Below are positions 26,332 through 35,000 of a stretch of 64,000 nucleotides of DNA, in pieces; the stretch's first letter is position 1; the number at the start of each line of letters is the position of its first letter. Below the pieces are notes generated by a model, which worked only from the letters and a program-made list of their open reading frames with translations, was not told the DNA's origin and did not search any database. This DNA comes from Chitinophaga alhagiae (lineage in GTDB: Bacteria > Bacteroidota > Bacteroidia > Chitinophagales > Chitinophagaceae): NCBI RefSeq assembly GCF_003568665.1, contig NZ_QXMH01000004.1, positions 290,942 through 354,941 on the forward strand. Reading direction: 5' to 3'. Both the position numbers and the translations under genes were made by a program.

Positions 26332-27144
26332 CTATTTTGCCGGTTTTAAGGATTTGGCCATGGCGGTTGCCAGGTCTTTCAGCATTCCACGCAGCACGGC
26401 CCTGTCAAAACTGTTGAACCGGCCGTTGCCAAGGCGTTCTTTCAGGAAACGCCACTTGCAGCGGAAATGTTTGTAAAATACGTTTTTCTTTTTGAGGTGA
26501 TGGCTGGTGATGGAAGTGTTATGCACGCGGTACAACAGCAGCGTTTCGGGCACTTTTTCCATCACTTCGCCGTTGGCCTGCATGCGCAGCCACAGGTCGT
26601 AGTCTTCTATATGCCGCTGGGCGGGGTTGTAACCATATTGCCGCATAACGGCCGTTCTTGCCATAATACCGGGGTGGGCCATGCAGTTCAGGTACGGCAG
26701 GGTTTGCCGTATTTGCGCGGCGGTGTAGTTGGCGCGGTCTTCCGGCCAGGCGCCGGTTTCCTCTCCCGCTTCATTGATAAAGGTCACAAAGCAGCCGGCC
26801 ACCGCGGTTTGCGGGTGGGCGTCCAGCCAGGCGGCCTGTTTGGCAAAACGCTGCGGCAGGCAGAGGTCGTCTCCGTCTATCCGCGCCAGGTATTGGCCGC
26901 GCGCCTCGGCAATACCGCGGTTGAGCGTGGCCACCAGCCCGCTGTTAGGCTGCTCCAGGTAACGGATGCGGCTATCCGGGAACGACTGGATGATGCGGTC
27001 GCTCCCGTCTGTAGACCCGTCGTTGATCACGATCAGTTCAAAATTGCCAAAGGTCTGCGACAGGATGCTTTCCATGGTAGCGGCCAGGTAGGCGGCGCTG
27101 TTATACACCGGCAGTATTACGGATATGATGGGCGTTTCCGGCAT
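26332..27144 (-). CDS. Glycosyltransferase family 2
   Basis: A 270-residue GT-A enzyme starting MPETPIISVILPVYN. Motifs: VINDGSTDGS (about 39-48) and the metal-binding DGDD at 90-93 (ARIDGDDLCLP), then EDYDLWLRM (about 182-190). The ATG at 27144 is preferred; a TTG at 27150 would overlap the fucosyltransferase stop. Part of the four-gene minus-strand glycan operon. Confidence 0.9.
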   Translation of the reverse strand: MPETPIISVILPVYNSAAYLAATMESILSQTFGNFELIVINDGSTDGSDRIIQSFPDSRIRYLEQPNSGLVATLNRGIAEARGQYLARIDGDDLCLPQRFAKQAAWLDAHPQTAVAGCFVTFINEAGEETGAWPEDRANYTAAQIRQTLPYLNCMAHPGIMARTAVMRQYGYNPAQRHIEDYDLWLRMQANGEVMEKVPETLLLYRVHNTSITSHHLKKKNVFYKHFRCKWRFLKERLGNGRFNSFDRAVLRGMLKDLATAMAKSLKPAK

Positions 27145-27146
27145 AT

Positions 27147-27992
27147 TCAAATGGTTATCCAGTTTGGCGGGAACAGGTCTGCGGTGTTATGCTGCGCCTG
27201 GTTGAACCACTGTTTGGGCGCTATCACTTTTTTAGCCGCGTACGGGTTCAGCCAGGCGGCCCACCAGCTATAGCTGCTATTGGCGATCACCTGGTGGCGG
27301 CAGCGGCTCATCAGGTACAGGTCTTCATACTGCGTATGGCTTAGCGTGCCGCTCAATATCTCCGCGGATATGCCGGGGGGCAGGTTTTCCCGCACCCAGG
27401 CGGGGTCATTGGTAAAAATATAATACTGTATGCCGGCGGGCAGCTGCCGCACGGCGTTGTTGTAGTACGCCGGCCCGCAGATGCCATGGTAATTGACCGT
27501 TATCTCCTGCGTATAATCTCCCCGGCGGAAATGCATGGCTACGCTCTCTGTACTTTCCAACAGGGCCGCTTTTTCTTCTATGGCGGCGGAAAAAGCGCCG
27601 GCAAACCTGAAATCCGTGCGTACGGGCTCTTCCGCTTCCCTAAAATACTTCCAGCTCTGCCAGTAGCCTTTCATGTACAAAGGCGGGCGCATACGGGTAA
27701 AAGCGGCATCGTAGTGAAAATGCGGCTCCCGGTATACCCGGCGCATGGCGGGCGGCAGCAGCCTGTTCAGCACCTTTGCCGCCACCCCCTGCTCAAAGGC
27801 CTGCAGCTCGGCAGGTGCAGCTATGCCGGCCTGCACTTGCAGACCGTTGAGCGCGTACATGCCGGCCTGTTTGGGCTCGTAGCTGCCGGTATCCAGCAGC
27901 AGCGGGGCGCCCGTGCGCAGGGCCAGCGCCCGCCCTGCCGCATATTGGAACATCTGGTTACCCAGCCCGCCTTTGAGTTGAACAATGATCAA
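27147..27992 (-). CDS. Alpha-1,2-fucosyltransferase (GT11)
   Basis: A 281-residue GT-B enzyme of family GT11, which moves fucose from GDP-fucose to the 2-OH of galactose. Signatures are the N-terminal LKGGLGNQMFQYAAGRALA, the GDP-fucose motif HFRRGDY at 154-160, and IANSSYSWWAAWLN near 242-255. The frame is open to a TTG at 28016, but that TTG lies inside a -7 box (TATTTTTG, 28014-28021). I therefore choose the TTG at 27992, which gives the family-typical N-terminus IIVQLKGGLGNQMF; TTG 27998 is also possible. First gene of a four-gene operon with two GT2s and a GT4, divergent from the flippase. Confidence 0.9.
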   Translation of the reverse strand: MIIVQLKGGLGNQMFQYAAGRALALRTGAPLLLDTGSYEPKQAGMYALNGLQVQAGIAAPAELQAFEQGVAAKVLNRLLPPAMRRVYREPHFHYDAAFTRMRPPLYMKGYWQSWKYFREAEEPVRTDFRFAGAFSAAIEEKAALLESTESVAMHFRRGDYTQEITVNYHGICGPAYYNNAVRQLPAGIQYYIFTNDPAWVRENLPPGISAEILSGTLSHTQYEDLYLMSRCRHQVIANSSYSWWAAWLNPYAAKKVIAPKQWFNQAQHNTADLFPPNWITI

Positions 27993-28013
27993 TGACAAAC
28001 AGATTTTAAGTCG

Positions 28014-28021
28014 CAAAAATA
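28014..28021 (-). promoter_or_regulatory. -7 box TATTTTTG of the glycan operon
   Basis: On the minus strand TATTTTTG matches TAnnTTTG, 21 bases before the chosen TTG start at 27992 and in the 108-base divergent gap with the flippase gene. Confidence 0.5.
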
Positions 28022-28100
28022 TTTAATTTCGCCCTTATTATCATTGAAAGCATTATATAAGGCCTAAAACACCAGATCCGGCGCCGATGCGGAAATACAT

Positions 28101-29597
28101 ATGGGAATAATCAGAAAACAGAGTTTGCGTTCTTCCGTTGTCACCTATATCGGGTTTGCGATAGGGGCGCTCAATGCGGTGCTCTTCAACAAATTTGTGC
28201 CGGCGGAGGTATATGGTCTTACCCGTATCTTCTTCAGCAGCAGCCTTATATTTTATGCTTTTGCCTCCTTTGGCACCGCCACCCTGCTCAACAAATTCTA
28301 TCCTTATTACCGGGATTACCTGCCGCTGAAGCAGCGGGACCTCTTTGGCATTGTACTGATCGTGAGCATGGTGGGTTTCCTGCTGGTAACCGCCGGCACC
28401 ATCATATTTGAGGGATTGATACACCGCAAATACCAGCTGGCCCCCCTCTTCCTCCAATACTTTTACCTCCTCTACCCTTTTGCGTTCTTTTACATGCTCT
28501 TCACGCTGTTCGAGAACTTCAGCTATAACCACTACCGCTCCGTTTTCCCCATATTCCTGAAAGAGGTAACACTGCGCGCGGTAACCACTATTCTGATTGT
28601 GCTGATGGTAGCGGGGCTTTTCTCTTCCGTGCAGTTCATTTACGCGTTTTCCTGCCTGTATGCGGTCATCTTTATTGCGCTGATCATTTACCTGCGCAAA
28701 GAGCGCACCCTGCAATTTTCCTTTAAAACAAGCAGCGTTACACGCCGGCTGGCGTACAGGATGACCACCTTTAACCTGTGGATCTTTGGCGGCAGCGTAT
28801 TTGTGGCCGTACAGCAGAACCTGGACTCCATCCTCATCACCAGCACCAATGGCCTGGTGGGTACGGCGGTGCTGGAGTTCAATACGTACGTGAGCAATGT
28901 GATACAGGTACCCCAGCGCAGCATGATAGCCATTGCCGTGCCTATTCTTGCAAAGGCGTGGAAAGACAAGGACATGGAACAGATACAGCGCATTTACACC
29001 CGCTCTTCCATGACCATGCTGATCTTTTCCATCCTGATCTTTATGCTGATCTGGCTCAACCTGGAATCCGTCTATCACATCCTTGACCTCAACCCGGTAT
29101 ACTGGACCGGCCGGTACATTATACTCTTCTACGGCCTGGGGCGCATTGTGGAGCTGGGCGCGGGCGTAAACGGGCAGATCATTGGCACGTCAGACATGTG
29201 GCGGTTCGATTTTGTGTCCAACCTGGTGCTCATTGCCCTCAGCATCCCTCTCAATTACTACTTTATCAAAACCCTGGGCATCAATGGGCCAGGCATTGCA
29301 CAGCTGATTGCCATCAGCGTGTTCACCATTATCCGCTTCACCTTTCTGCTGCGCCGCTATAAAATGCAGCCTTTCTCCCTGAAAACGCTCTATGTAGTGC
29401 TGCTGGGCATTGCAGGCTGGCTGGTATGCGCCTGGCTGGTAACGCCGGAAAACCATTACCTGCGCGTAATTCTCCGCTCCGCCATATTTGCGGGCATTTT
29501 CCTGCTACCCATCCTGGTATTCGGCTGGTCTCAGGATGTAACCGAAAGCTGGCACAAAGGCCTGGCCCTTGTCAGAAAGTATTGGCAGAAAAAATAA
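28101..29597 (+). CDS. Polysaccharide biosynthesis flippase (Wzx / MVF-MATE type)
   Basis: A 498-residue inner-membrane protein with about 12-14 hydrophobic helices spread over the whole length, starting IIRKQSLRSSVVTYIGFAIGALNAVLFNKFV, the usual N-terminus of oligosaccharide flippases. It probably moves lipid-linked glycan repeat units built by the surrounding glycosyltransferases across the inner membrane. Its 3' end overlaps that of the convergent GT6 gene by 26 bases. Confidence 0.9.
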   Translation: MGIIRKQSLRSSVVTYIGFAIGALNAVLFNKFVPAEVYGLTRIFFSSSLIFYAFASFGTATLLNKFYPYYRDYLPLKQRDLFGIVLIVSMVGFLLVTAGTIIFEGLIHRKYQLAPLFLQYFYLLYPFAFFYMLFTLFENFSYNHYRSVFPIFLKEVTLRAVTTILIVLMVAGLFSSVQFIYAFSCLYAVIFIALIIYLRKERTLQFSFKTSSVTRRLAYRMTTFNLWIFGGSVFVAVQQNLDSILITSTNGLVGTAVLEFNTYVSNVIQVPQRSMIAIAVPILAKAWKDKDMEQIQRIYTRSSMTMLIFSILIFMLIWLNLESVYHILDLNPVYWTGRYIILFYGLGRIVELGAGVNGQIIGTSDMWRFDFVSNLVLIALSIPLNYYFIKTLGINGPGIAQLIAISVFTIIRFTFLLRRYKMQPFSLKTLYVVLLGIAGWLVCAWLVTPENHYLRVILRSAIFAGIFLLPILVFGWSQDVTESWHKGLALVRKYWQKK

Positions 29598-30396
29598 GCG
29601 CCGGAAAGAGCACGCAGGAAAAGAGGCGTTTCAGCCTGCGGATGACGCGTTGCAGCAGGGTCTTTTCCTGCTCCGGTGCGATTTGCCGCATAAAGCCGTG
29701 GCCGCCGAAACGGGCTTTGTCCCGCATGCTGATGGCGGGGGTAAAGGGAAGCTCCCAGCCTTCAGGATAGGCATAAGCGGGCGTGAGCACCTTGGGATGC
29801 CGGCCGGCCATATAGCTGTTGAGGTGAGACTCATCATGCCAGACAGCAATGATCCCCCTGTCCAGGTCTGCCTGCGTATTGTTCATCAGCGTTTCCACCA
29901 GTTGCATGTAAGCCGCTCCCGTGCCGCCGTTCAGGCAGCCCTGGAAATACTGTTGCCGGCCGCTCCGGGGCATGAATGCCGTGGATTTGCGGGACCGTTC
30001 ATAGGGCAATTTGCCGGCGGGCTTGTTGTAATACCCCGGGTGCAATACTACCGTAAGGCCGTTATGCTCCAGGCCGGGCAATATTTCACCCGCGCTGATG
30101 GGGCGTATAAATTCCGCATTGGCATTGAAGAAGAAAATGTAGTCGAAACCGCGCAGCGCTTTTTCAGCGCGGTAGAAGATGCTGAAGCGCATTAATGTGT
30201 CATACGGCCAGCCCAGGCGCTCCTGGTGGTACACATGCACCTTCGGGTCATTCTTGTACGGAAGCGCCGCATCGTCCGTAAAAACAAAATATTCCTTTTG
30301 TGCCGCAGGAATGAAATACTGTTCCGCGCTGGTAAAAAAACCTTCCCAGAAAATGCTGTATTTGCCGGTGCCGATGAACAGGAGGGCTATCTTCAT
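29572..30396 (-). CDS. Glycosyltransferase family 6 (ABO / alpha-1,3-Gal(NAc) transferase type)
   Basis: A 274-residue enzyme with the size and pattern of bacterial GT6. It begins MKIALLFIGTGKYSIFWEGF and has FTDD at 40-42, followed by RFSIFYRAEKAL. The DxD site of animal ABO enzymes is replaced by Asn91-Ala-Asn93 (FFFNANAEF), as in metal-independent bacterial GT6. The catalytic-region motifs GCLNGGTG (about 153-160) and WHDESHLN (186-193) are present. Family knowledge: GT6 adds Gal or GalNAc in alpha-1,3 linkage to galactose, often 2-fucosylated. An ATG at 30396 overlaps the methyltransferase stop (ATGA); longer upstream frames lie inside that gene. A GT11 fucosyltransferase in the same locus suggests a blood-group-like product. 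Confidence 0.87.
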   Translation of the reverse strand: MKIALLFIGTGKYSIFWEGFFTSAEQYFIPAAQKEYFVFTDDAALPYKNDPKVHVYHQERLGWPYDTLMRFSIFYRAEKALRGFDYIFFFNANAEFIRPISAGEILPGLEHNGLTVVLHPGYYNKPAGKLPYERSRKSTAFMPRSGRQQYFQGCLNGGTGAAYMQLVETLMNNTQADLDRGIIAVWHDESHLNSYMAGRHPKVLTPAYAYPEGWELPFTPAISMRDKARFGGHGFMRQIAPEQEKTLLQRVIRRLKRLFSCVLFPALIFSANTF

Positions 30397-31292
30397 GCCG
30401 GGCGGTTCACTTTCCTGAAGAAATCCGGGCGCCCGCTGCCGGTTTCGCGGAACATGGCCCTGAAATGCCTGCCCCGGAGTACGGTACGCCAATGGCGGAT
30501 ACGGTCTTTTACAGATTCCGGCAGTTTTGCCGCCAGCTGCTGCACCAGCCCCTTACCGCCGGCCGCGGCCAGGGATTGCTGCTCCTGCCAGGCTATATGC
30601 TCATAATCGCTCTGCTGCGGCGTGGTCTGGAACAGCGGCTGGTCCGCCAGCTTCTTTGCCAGCGTCATCAGGTAAGATTGCCGGGTGTTCTCCAGGATCA
30701 CGCGGCTGCGCACTTCTTTAGGGTCCGGTACCTCGTACCAGTCCGTAAAAGGCCTGGTGGTGGTAAACACCATCTGCTCCACCCTGAAGCCGTTTTCCGG
30801 GGAAAGCACCCGGTACAGCAGCTCGGGGCTGAACTGGTAGAAGCCATGCCCGAAATAGTTGTTGGCAGGGGTAATGCTGATATAATGCCCCCCAGCGGCC
30901 ACCAGTTGCATGGCATTGGCAATGGCCACGGGGAAGTTGAATACATGCTCCAGCGTACCGGTGTCTATTACCAGGTCATATTGCTGGCGCCATTCGGCGG
31001 GGATTGGCTGGTTGAGGTCGTGAATGAGGGTAGCGTTCTCGTAAGAAGAGGCGTCCATGCTATGCACCGTTTCTGCGCCCAGGTAGCGGAGGAAAGGCTC
31101 CACGTACGCCCCGTCTTCCTGCAGCAAGGCCGTGGCTGTTGCCGCCTGGCGCCCGTTCTGCACAAAACACTTTCTGAAAGCAAATTCATCCAGTTGATAG
31201 CTCTGGCGGCCCAGCATTAATGTTTTGGTAAACGGAACGTCCTTTTTTCGGGTATGGAACAGGAAGTTAATGGCAGAAATATCGAAACCCAT
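30393..31292 (-). CDS. Class I SAM-dependent methyltransferase-like protein
   Basis: A 299-residue cytosolic protein. The central part has the late class I methyltransferase motifs: YDLVIDTGTLEHVFNFPVA (about 104-122, motif II region) and LVAAGGHYISITPANNYFGHGFYQFSP (about 129-155). The N-terminal SAM loop is weak (FLRYLGAETVHSMDAS). It may methylate a sugar of the surface glycan or a lipid-linked intermediate, but no direct evidence fixes the target. It is followed by GT6 with a four-base overlap and has its own promoter box. Confidence 0.75.
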   Translation of the reverse strand: MGFDISAINFLFHTRKKDVPFTKTLMLGRQSYQLDEFAFRKCFVQNGRQAATATALLQEDGAYVEPFLRYLGAETVHSMDASSYENATLIHDLNQPIPAEWRQQYDLVIDTGTLEHVFNFPVAIANAMQLVAAGGHYISITPANNYFGHGFYQFSPELLYRVLSPENGFRVEQMVFTTTRPFTDWYEVPDPKEVRSRVILENTRQSYLMTLAKKLADQPLFQTTPQQSDYEHIAWQEQQSLAAAGGKGLVQQLAAKLPESVKDRIRHWRTVLRGRHFRAMFRETGSGRPDFFRKVNRPA

Positions 31293-31297
31293 AGGGC

Positions 31298-31305
31298 CAA
31301 AAGTA
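31298..31305 (-). promoter_or_regulatory. -7 box TACTTTTG of the methyltransferase-GT6 pair
   Basis: On the minus strand TACTTTTG matches TAnnTTTG; only five bases (GCCCT) separate it from the ATG at 31292, implying a leaderless transcript. Confidence 0.55.
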
Positions 31306-31323
31306 ATAAAATTAAAGATAATC

Positions 31324-31995
31324 TTAATTCACACGGCCCGCGCCCGCGTAATAGCGCACCCAGTACGGTTCCCGAAGGTCGCTGATCACCACCCCGGCAC
31401 TGGAAGAAGCATGCACGAAACGGTCGTTCTCAAGGTAAATGCCTACATGTGAAATGCGTTTCCGGCGGTTGATGGCAAAAAACACCAGGTCCCCAAGCTG
31501 CAGGTCTTTCCGCTTTTTCAGGTGCTGCACCTGGCTATACAGCTGTATGGAATTGCCGGCCAGGGATACCTGGAACACGGCGCCCATTAACGTATTTACA
31601 AAGTTGGAACAATCAATGCCTGTTTTGGAGCTGCCGCCCAGGCGGTACGGGGTGCCCCACCATTCTTCAATAAAACCGTACAGCTTCTCGTTCACCACAT
31701 CTTCTACCGGCAGGTCCAGCAGTTGCGCGTACTTGAACTGCCAGGGCCGGGCGTTCTCAATACCGTTCACCGAGAAGGGCACGTCTTTTACCGTGGTGTT
31801 GCGGCCTTTGTACTCATGCTTTGAAGTTTTACCGTCCCGCGCAATGGCAATGCCATCTATAAACTCAATATCCCCTGCCGGTTTCGCTTCTTCCTTTGCT
31901 ACGGTTTGCTGCTGCGGCTTCAGCAGGGCGCAGCTTCCGAAGAGCAGCGCCGCCAGTGGTAAGGCAAGATATGGTTTTCCGGGTCTTCTGGTCAT
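31324..31995 (-). CDS. NlpC/P60 (C40) peptidase lipoprotein
   Basis: A 223-residue envelope protein with a lipoprotein signal (LALPLAALLFGSC, Cys about 22). The catalytic NlpC/P60 domain covers about 105-223: the nucleophile in GIDCSNFVNTL, the His in ISHVGIYL and the third polar residue in FVHASSS. It should cleave peptidoglycan stem peptides at gamma-D-Glu-diaminopimelate bonds. ATG 31995 is preferred to a GTG at 32001. It is divergent from dnaE and upstream of the glycan genes on the same strand, which have their own promoter. Confidence 0.9.
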   Translation of the reverse strand: MTRRPGKPYLALPLAALLFGSCALLKPQQQTVAKEEAKPAGDIEFIDGIAIARDGKTSKHEYKGRNTTVKDVPFSVNGIENARPWQFKYAQLLDLPVEDVVNEKLYGFIEEWWGTPYRLGGSSKTGIDCSNFVNTLMGAVFQVSLAGNSIQLYSQVQHLKKRKDLQLGDLVFFAINRRKRISHVGIYLENDRFVHASSSAGVVISDLREPYWVRYYAGAGRVN

Positions 31996-32087
31996 TTGCA
32001 CGATTTTAAAATGCCTGCAATATAAAAAAAAAGTCGATTTTTGTTACTTGCTACACGATGTAATTAACCGATTTTAAGAAGCGAACG

Positions 32088-35000
32088 ATGAAATTCTCCC
32101 ACCTGCACGTACACACGCAATTTTCGCTGCTGGACGGGGCTGCAGACATCAAGCAGCTCTACAAGAAATCCATAGCGGACAATATGCCGGCCCTTGCCAT
32201 TACAGACCATGGCAACATGTTCGGGGCCTTCCAGTTTGTTGCAGAAGCATATAACCACAAGCTGAACCCGGAAGACCCTAAAGATAAACGCCTGAAAGTA
32301 AAGCCTATTGTGGGCTGCGAGTTCTACCTGGTAGAAAACCGCCATAAAAGACAGTTTACCCGCGAAGAAAAAGACATCCGCTACCACCAGGTGCTGCTGG
32401 CCAAAGATGACGAAGGCTACCGCAACCTCATCAAACTTTGCTCCATCGGTTATATTGAAGGGCTGTATGGCAAATATCCCCGCATTGACAAGGAGCTGAT
32501 CCTGCAATACCATAAAGGCCTCATTGCCACTACCTGCTGCCTGGGCGCATCCGTGCCCAAAACCATCCTGAAACACGGAGAAGAAGCCGGCGAAAAGGAA
32601 TTTAAATGGTGGCTGGATATTTTCGGGGAAGACTTTTACGTGGAAATGCAGCGTCACGGCATACCGGAGCAGATCACGGTCAATGAATCGCTGGTAAAAT
32701 TTGCCCGCAAGTACAATGTGAAGATCATTGCCTCCAATGACTCCCACTACGTGGAGCAGGAAGATGCCAACGCGCATGACATCCTGCTTTGCATCAACAC
32801 CGGCGAAAAGAAAAGCACGCCTACCAATAAAGAGTTTTCTGACGATGATGTGAGCGTAAAGAACAAACGCTTTGCGTTCTATAACGACCAGTTCTATTTC
32901 AAGAACACGCAGGAAATGTCGCAACTGTTCCATGACCTGCCGGAGTCTATAGACAATACCAACGAGATCGTGGACAAGGTGCAGCTGCTGGACCTCAAGC
33001 GGGACATTCTGCTGCCCAACTTCCCCATTCCTCCGGAGTTTTTTACGCAAGACCAGTACCTCCGCCACCTGACCATGGAAGGCGCCCACAAACGCTACGC
33101 GGAAATAACGGCTGAAATTGAAGAACGGCTCAACTTTGAGCTGAACGTGATCGAGAACATGGGATTTGCCGGTTACTTCCTCATTGTATCCGACTTCATC
33201 AAGGCCGGCCGTGACCTGGGCGTGTTCATAGGCCCCGGCCGCGGTTCCGCCGCCGGCTCCGCGGTGGCCTACTGCATCGGCATCACCAATATTGACCCTA
33301 TCAAGTATGACCTGCTGTTCGAAAGGTTCCTCAACCCCGAGCGTAAGAGCATGCCCGATATTGATACGGACTTTGACGATGAAGGCCGGCAAAAGGTAAT
33401 TGATTACGTAGTAGACAAATACGGCAAACAACAGGTAGCGCAGATCATCACTTACGGTACCATGGCCGCCAAAATGAGCATCAAGGACGTGGCCCGCGTA
33501 ATGGACCTGCCCCTGCAAGATTCCAACGCCCTGGCCAAACTGGTGCCTGACAAACCCGGCATTCAGCTGGGCCGCATCTTCAACGCCCCGCTAGACGGGG
33601 AAAAGAGCCTGGCCGAAAAAGAAGGCCTGGCCGCGGAAGACCTGGAAAACGTCAAAAAGCTCCGCGAGCTGATCAAGGGCGCAGACCTCCAGGGCGAAGT
33701 GCTGCGGGAGGCCTGCGTACTGGAAGGCTCCGTGCGCAATACAGGCATTCACGCCGCAGGCATCATCATTGCCCCCAAAGACCTTTCAGAACTGATACCC
33801 GTTACCACGGCAAAAGACTCGGACCTGCTGGTGACCCAGTTTGAAGGCAACGTGATTGAGAGCGCCGGCGTTATCAAGATGGACTTTCTCGGGCTCAAAA
33901 CCCTTACCATCATCAAAGGCGCCCTGGAAATGATCAAAAAGAACCATGGCATAGACATCATCATAGACGATATTCCGCTGGATGACCCCAAGACCTTTGA
34001 GCTGTACCAGAAGGCGGAAACCAACGCCACCTTCCAGTTTGAAAGTCCCGGCATGCAGAAATACCTCCGGGAGCTGAAGCCGGACAAATTTGCCGACCTC
34101 ATTGCCATGAACGCCCTGTACCGCCCCGGCCCGCTGGAGTACATCCCCACTTTCATACGCCGTAAACACGGCCTGGAACCGGTTACTTACGACGTACCGG
34201 TGATGGAGGAATACCTGGCGGAAACCTACGGTATCAACGTATACCAGGAACAGGTGATGCTGCTCAGCCAGAAAATGGCCAACTTCTCCAAAGGAGACGC
34301 AGACATCCTGCGTAAAGCCATGGGTAAGAAACAAAAGGCCGTGCTGGACAAAATGAAAGCCCAGTTCATGGAAGGCTGCAAAACCAACGGGCACGATCTC
34401 AAGATGTGTGACAAGGTGTGGACAGACTGGGAGGCCTTTGCATCTTACGCCTTCAACAAGTCCCACTCCACCTGTTACGCCTTTGTGGCCTACCAGACCG
34501 CCTATCTCAAGGCCCACTACCCTGCCGAATACATGGCCGCCGTGCTGAACAACGCCAGCAACCTGGAAAAGATCACCTTCTTTATGGAGGAGTGTAAACG
34601 CATGGGGCTGGACGTATTGCCGCCTGATGTGAACGAGTCTTACAAGGGTTTTGCCGTGAATAAACGCGGCCAGGTGCGCTTCGGGCTGGCAGGCCTGAAA
34701 GGCGTGGGCGAGGCCGCTATTGAAAGCATTATCGAAGAACGCGAAAAGAACGGCGCCTACCCCAGCGTGTTTGATATGGTCAAACGTGTGAACCAGCGGG
34801 CCGTGAACAAAAAATCCATGGAGGCGCTGGCCATGTCTGGCGCGCTGGACTGCTTCCCCGAGCTGCACCGCGCCCAGTACTTCCACAAGCCGGACGGGGA
34901 TCATACCAACGGGCTGGAAAAAGTGATCAAATTCGGGCAGCAGGCCCAGGCCGGCAGCCAGAACGCCGGCAGCCTCTTTGGAGACGAACTGATGCCCGAA

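Noticed and set aside
28053..29078. Long minus-strand frame (341 codons) opposite the flippase
   Set aside because: It mirrors a clear membrane-protein gene on the plus strand and has the His/Gln-rich composition of an antisense frame.
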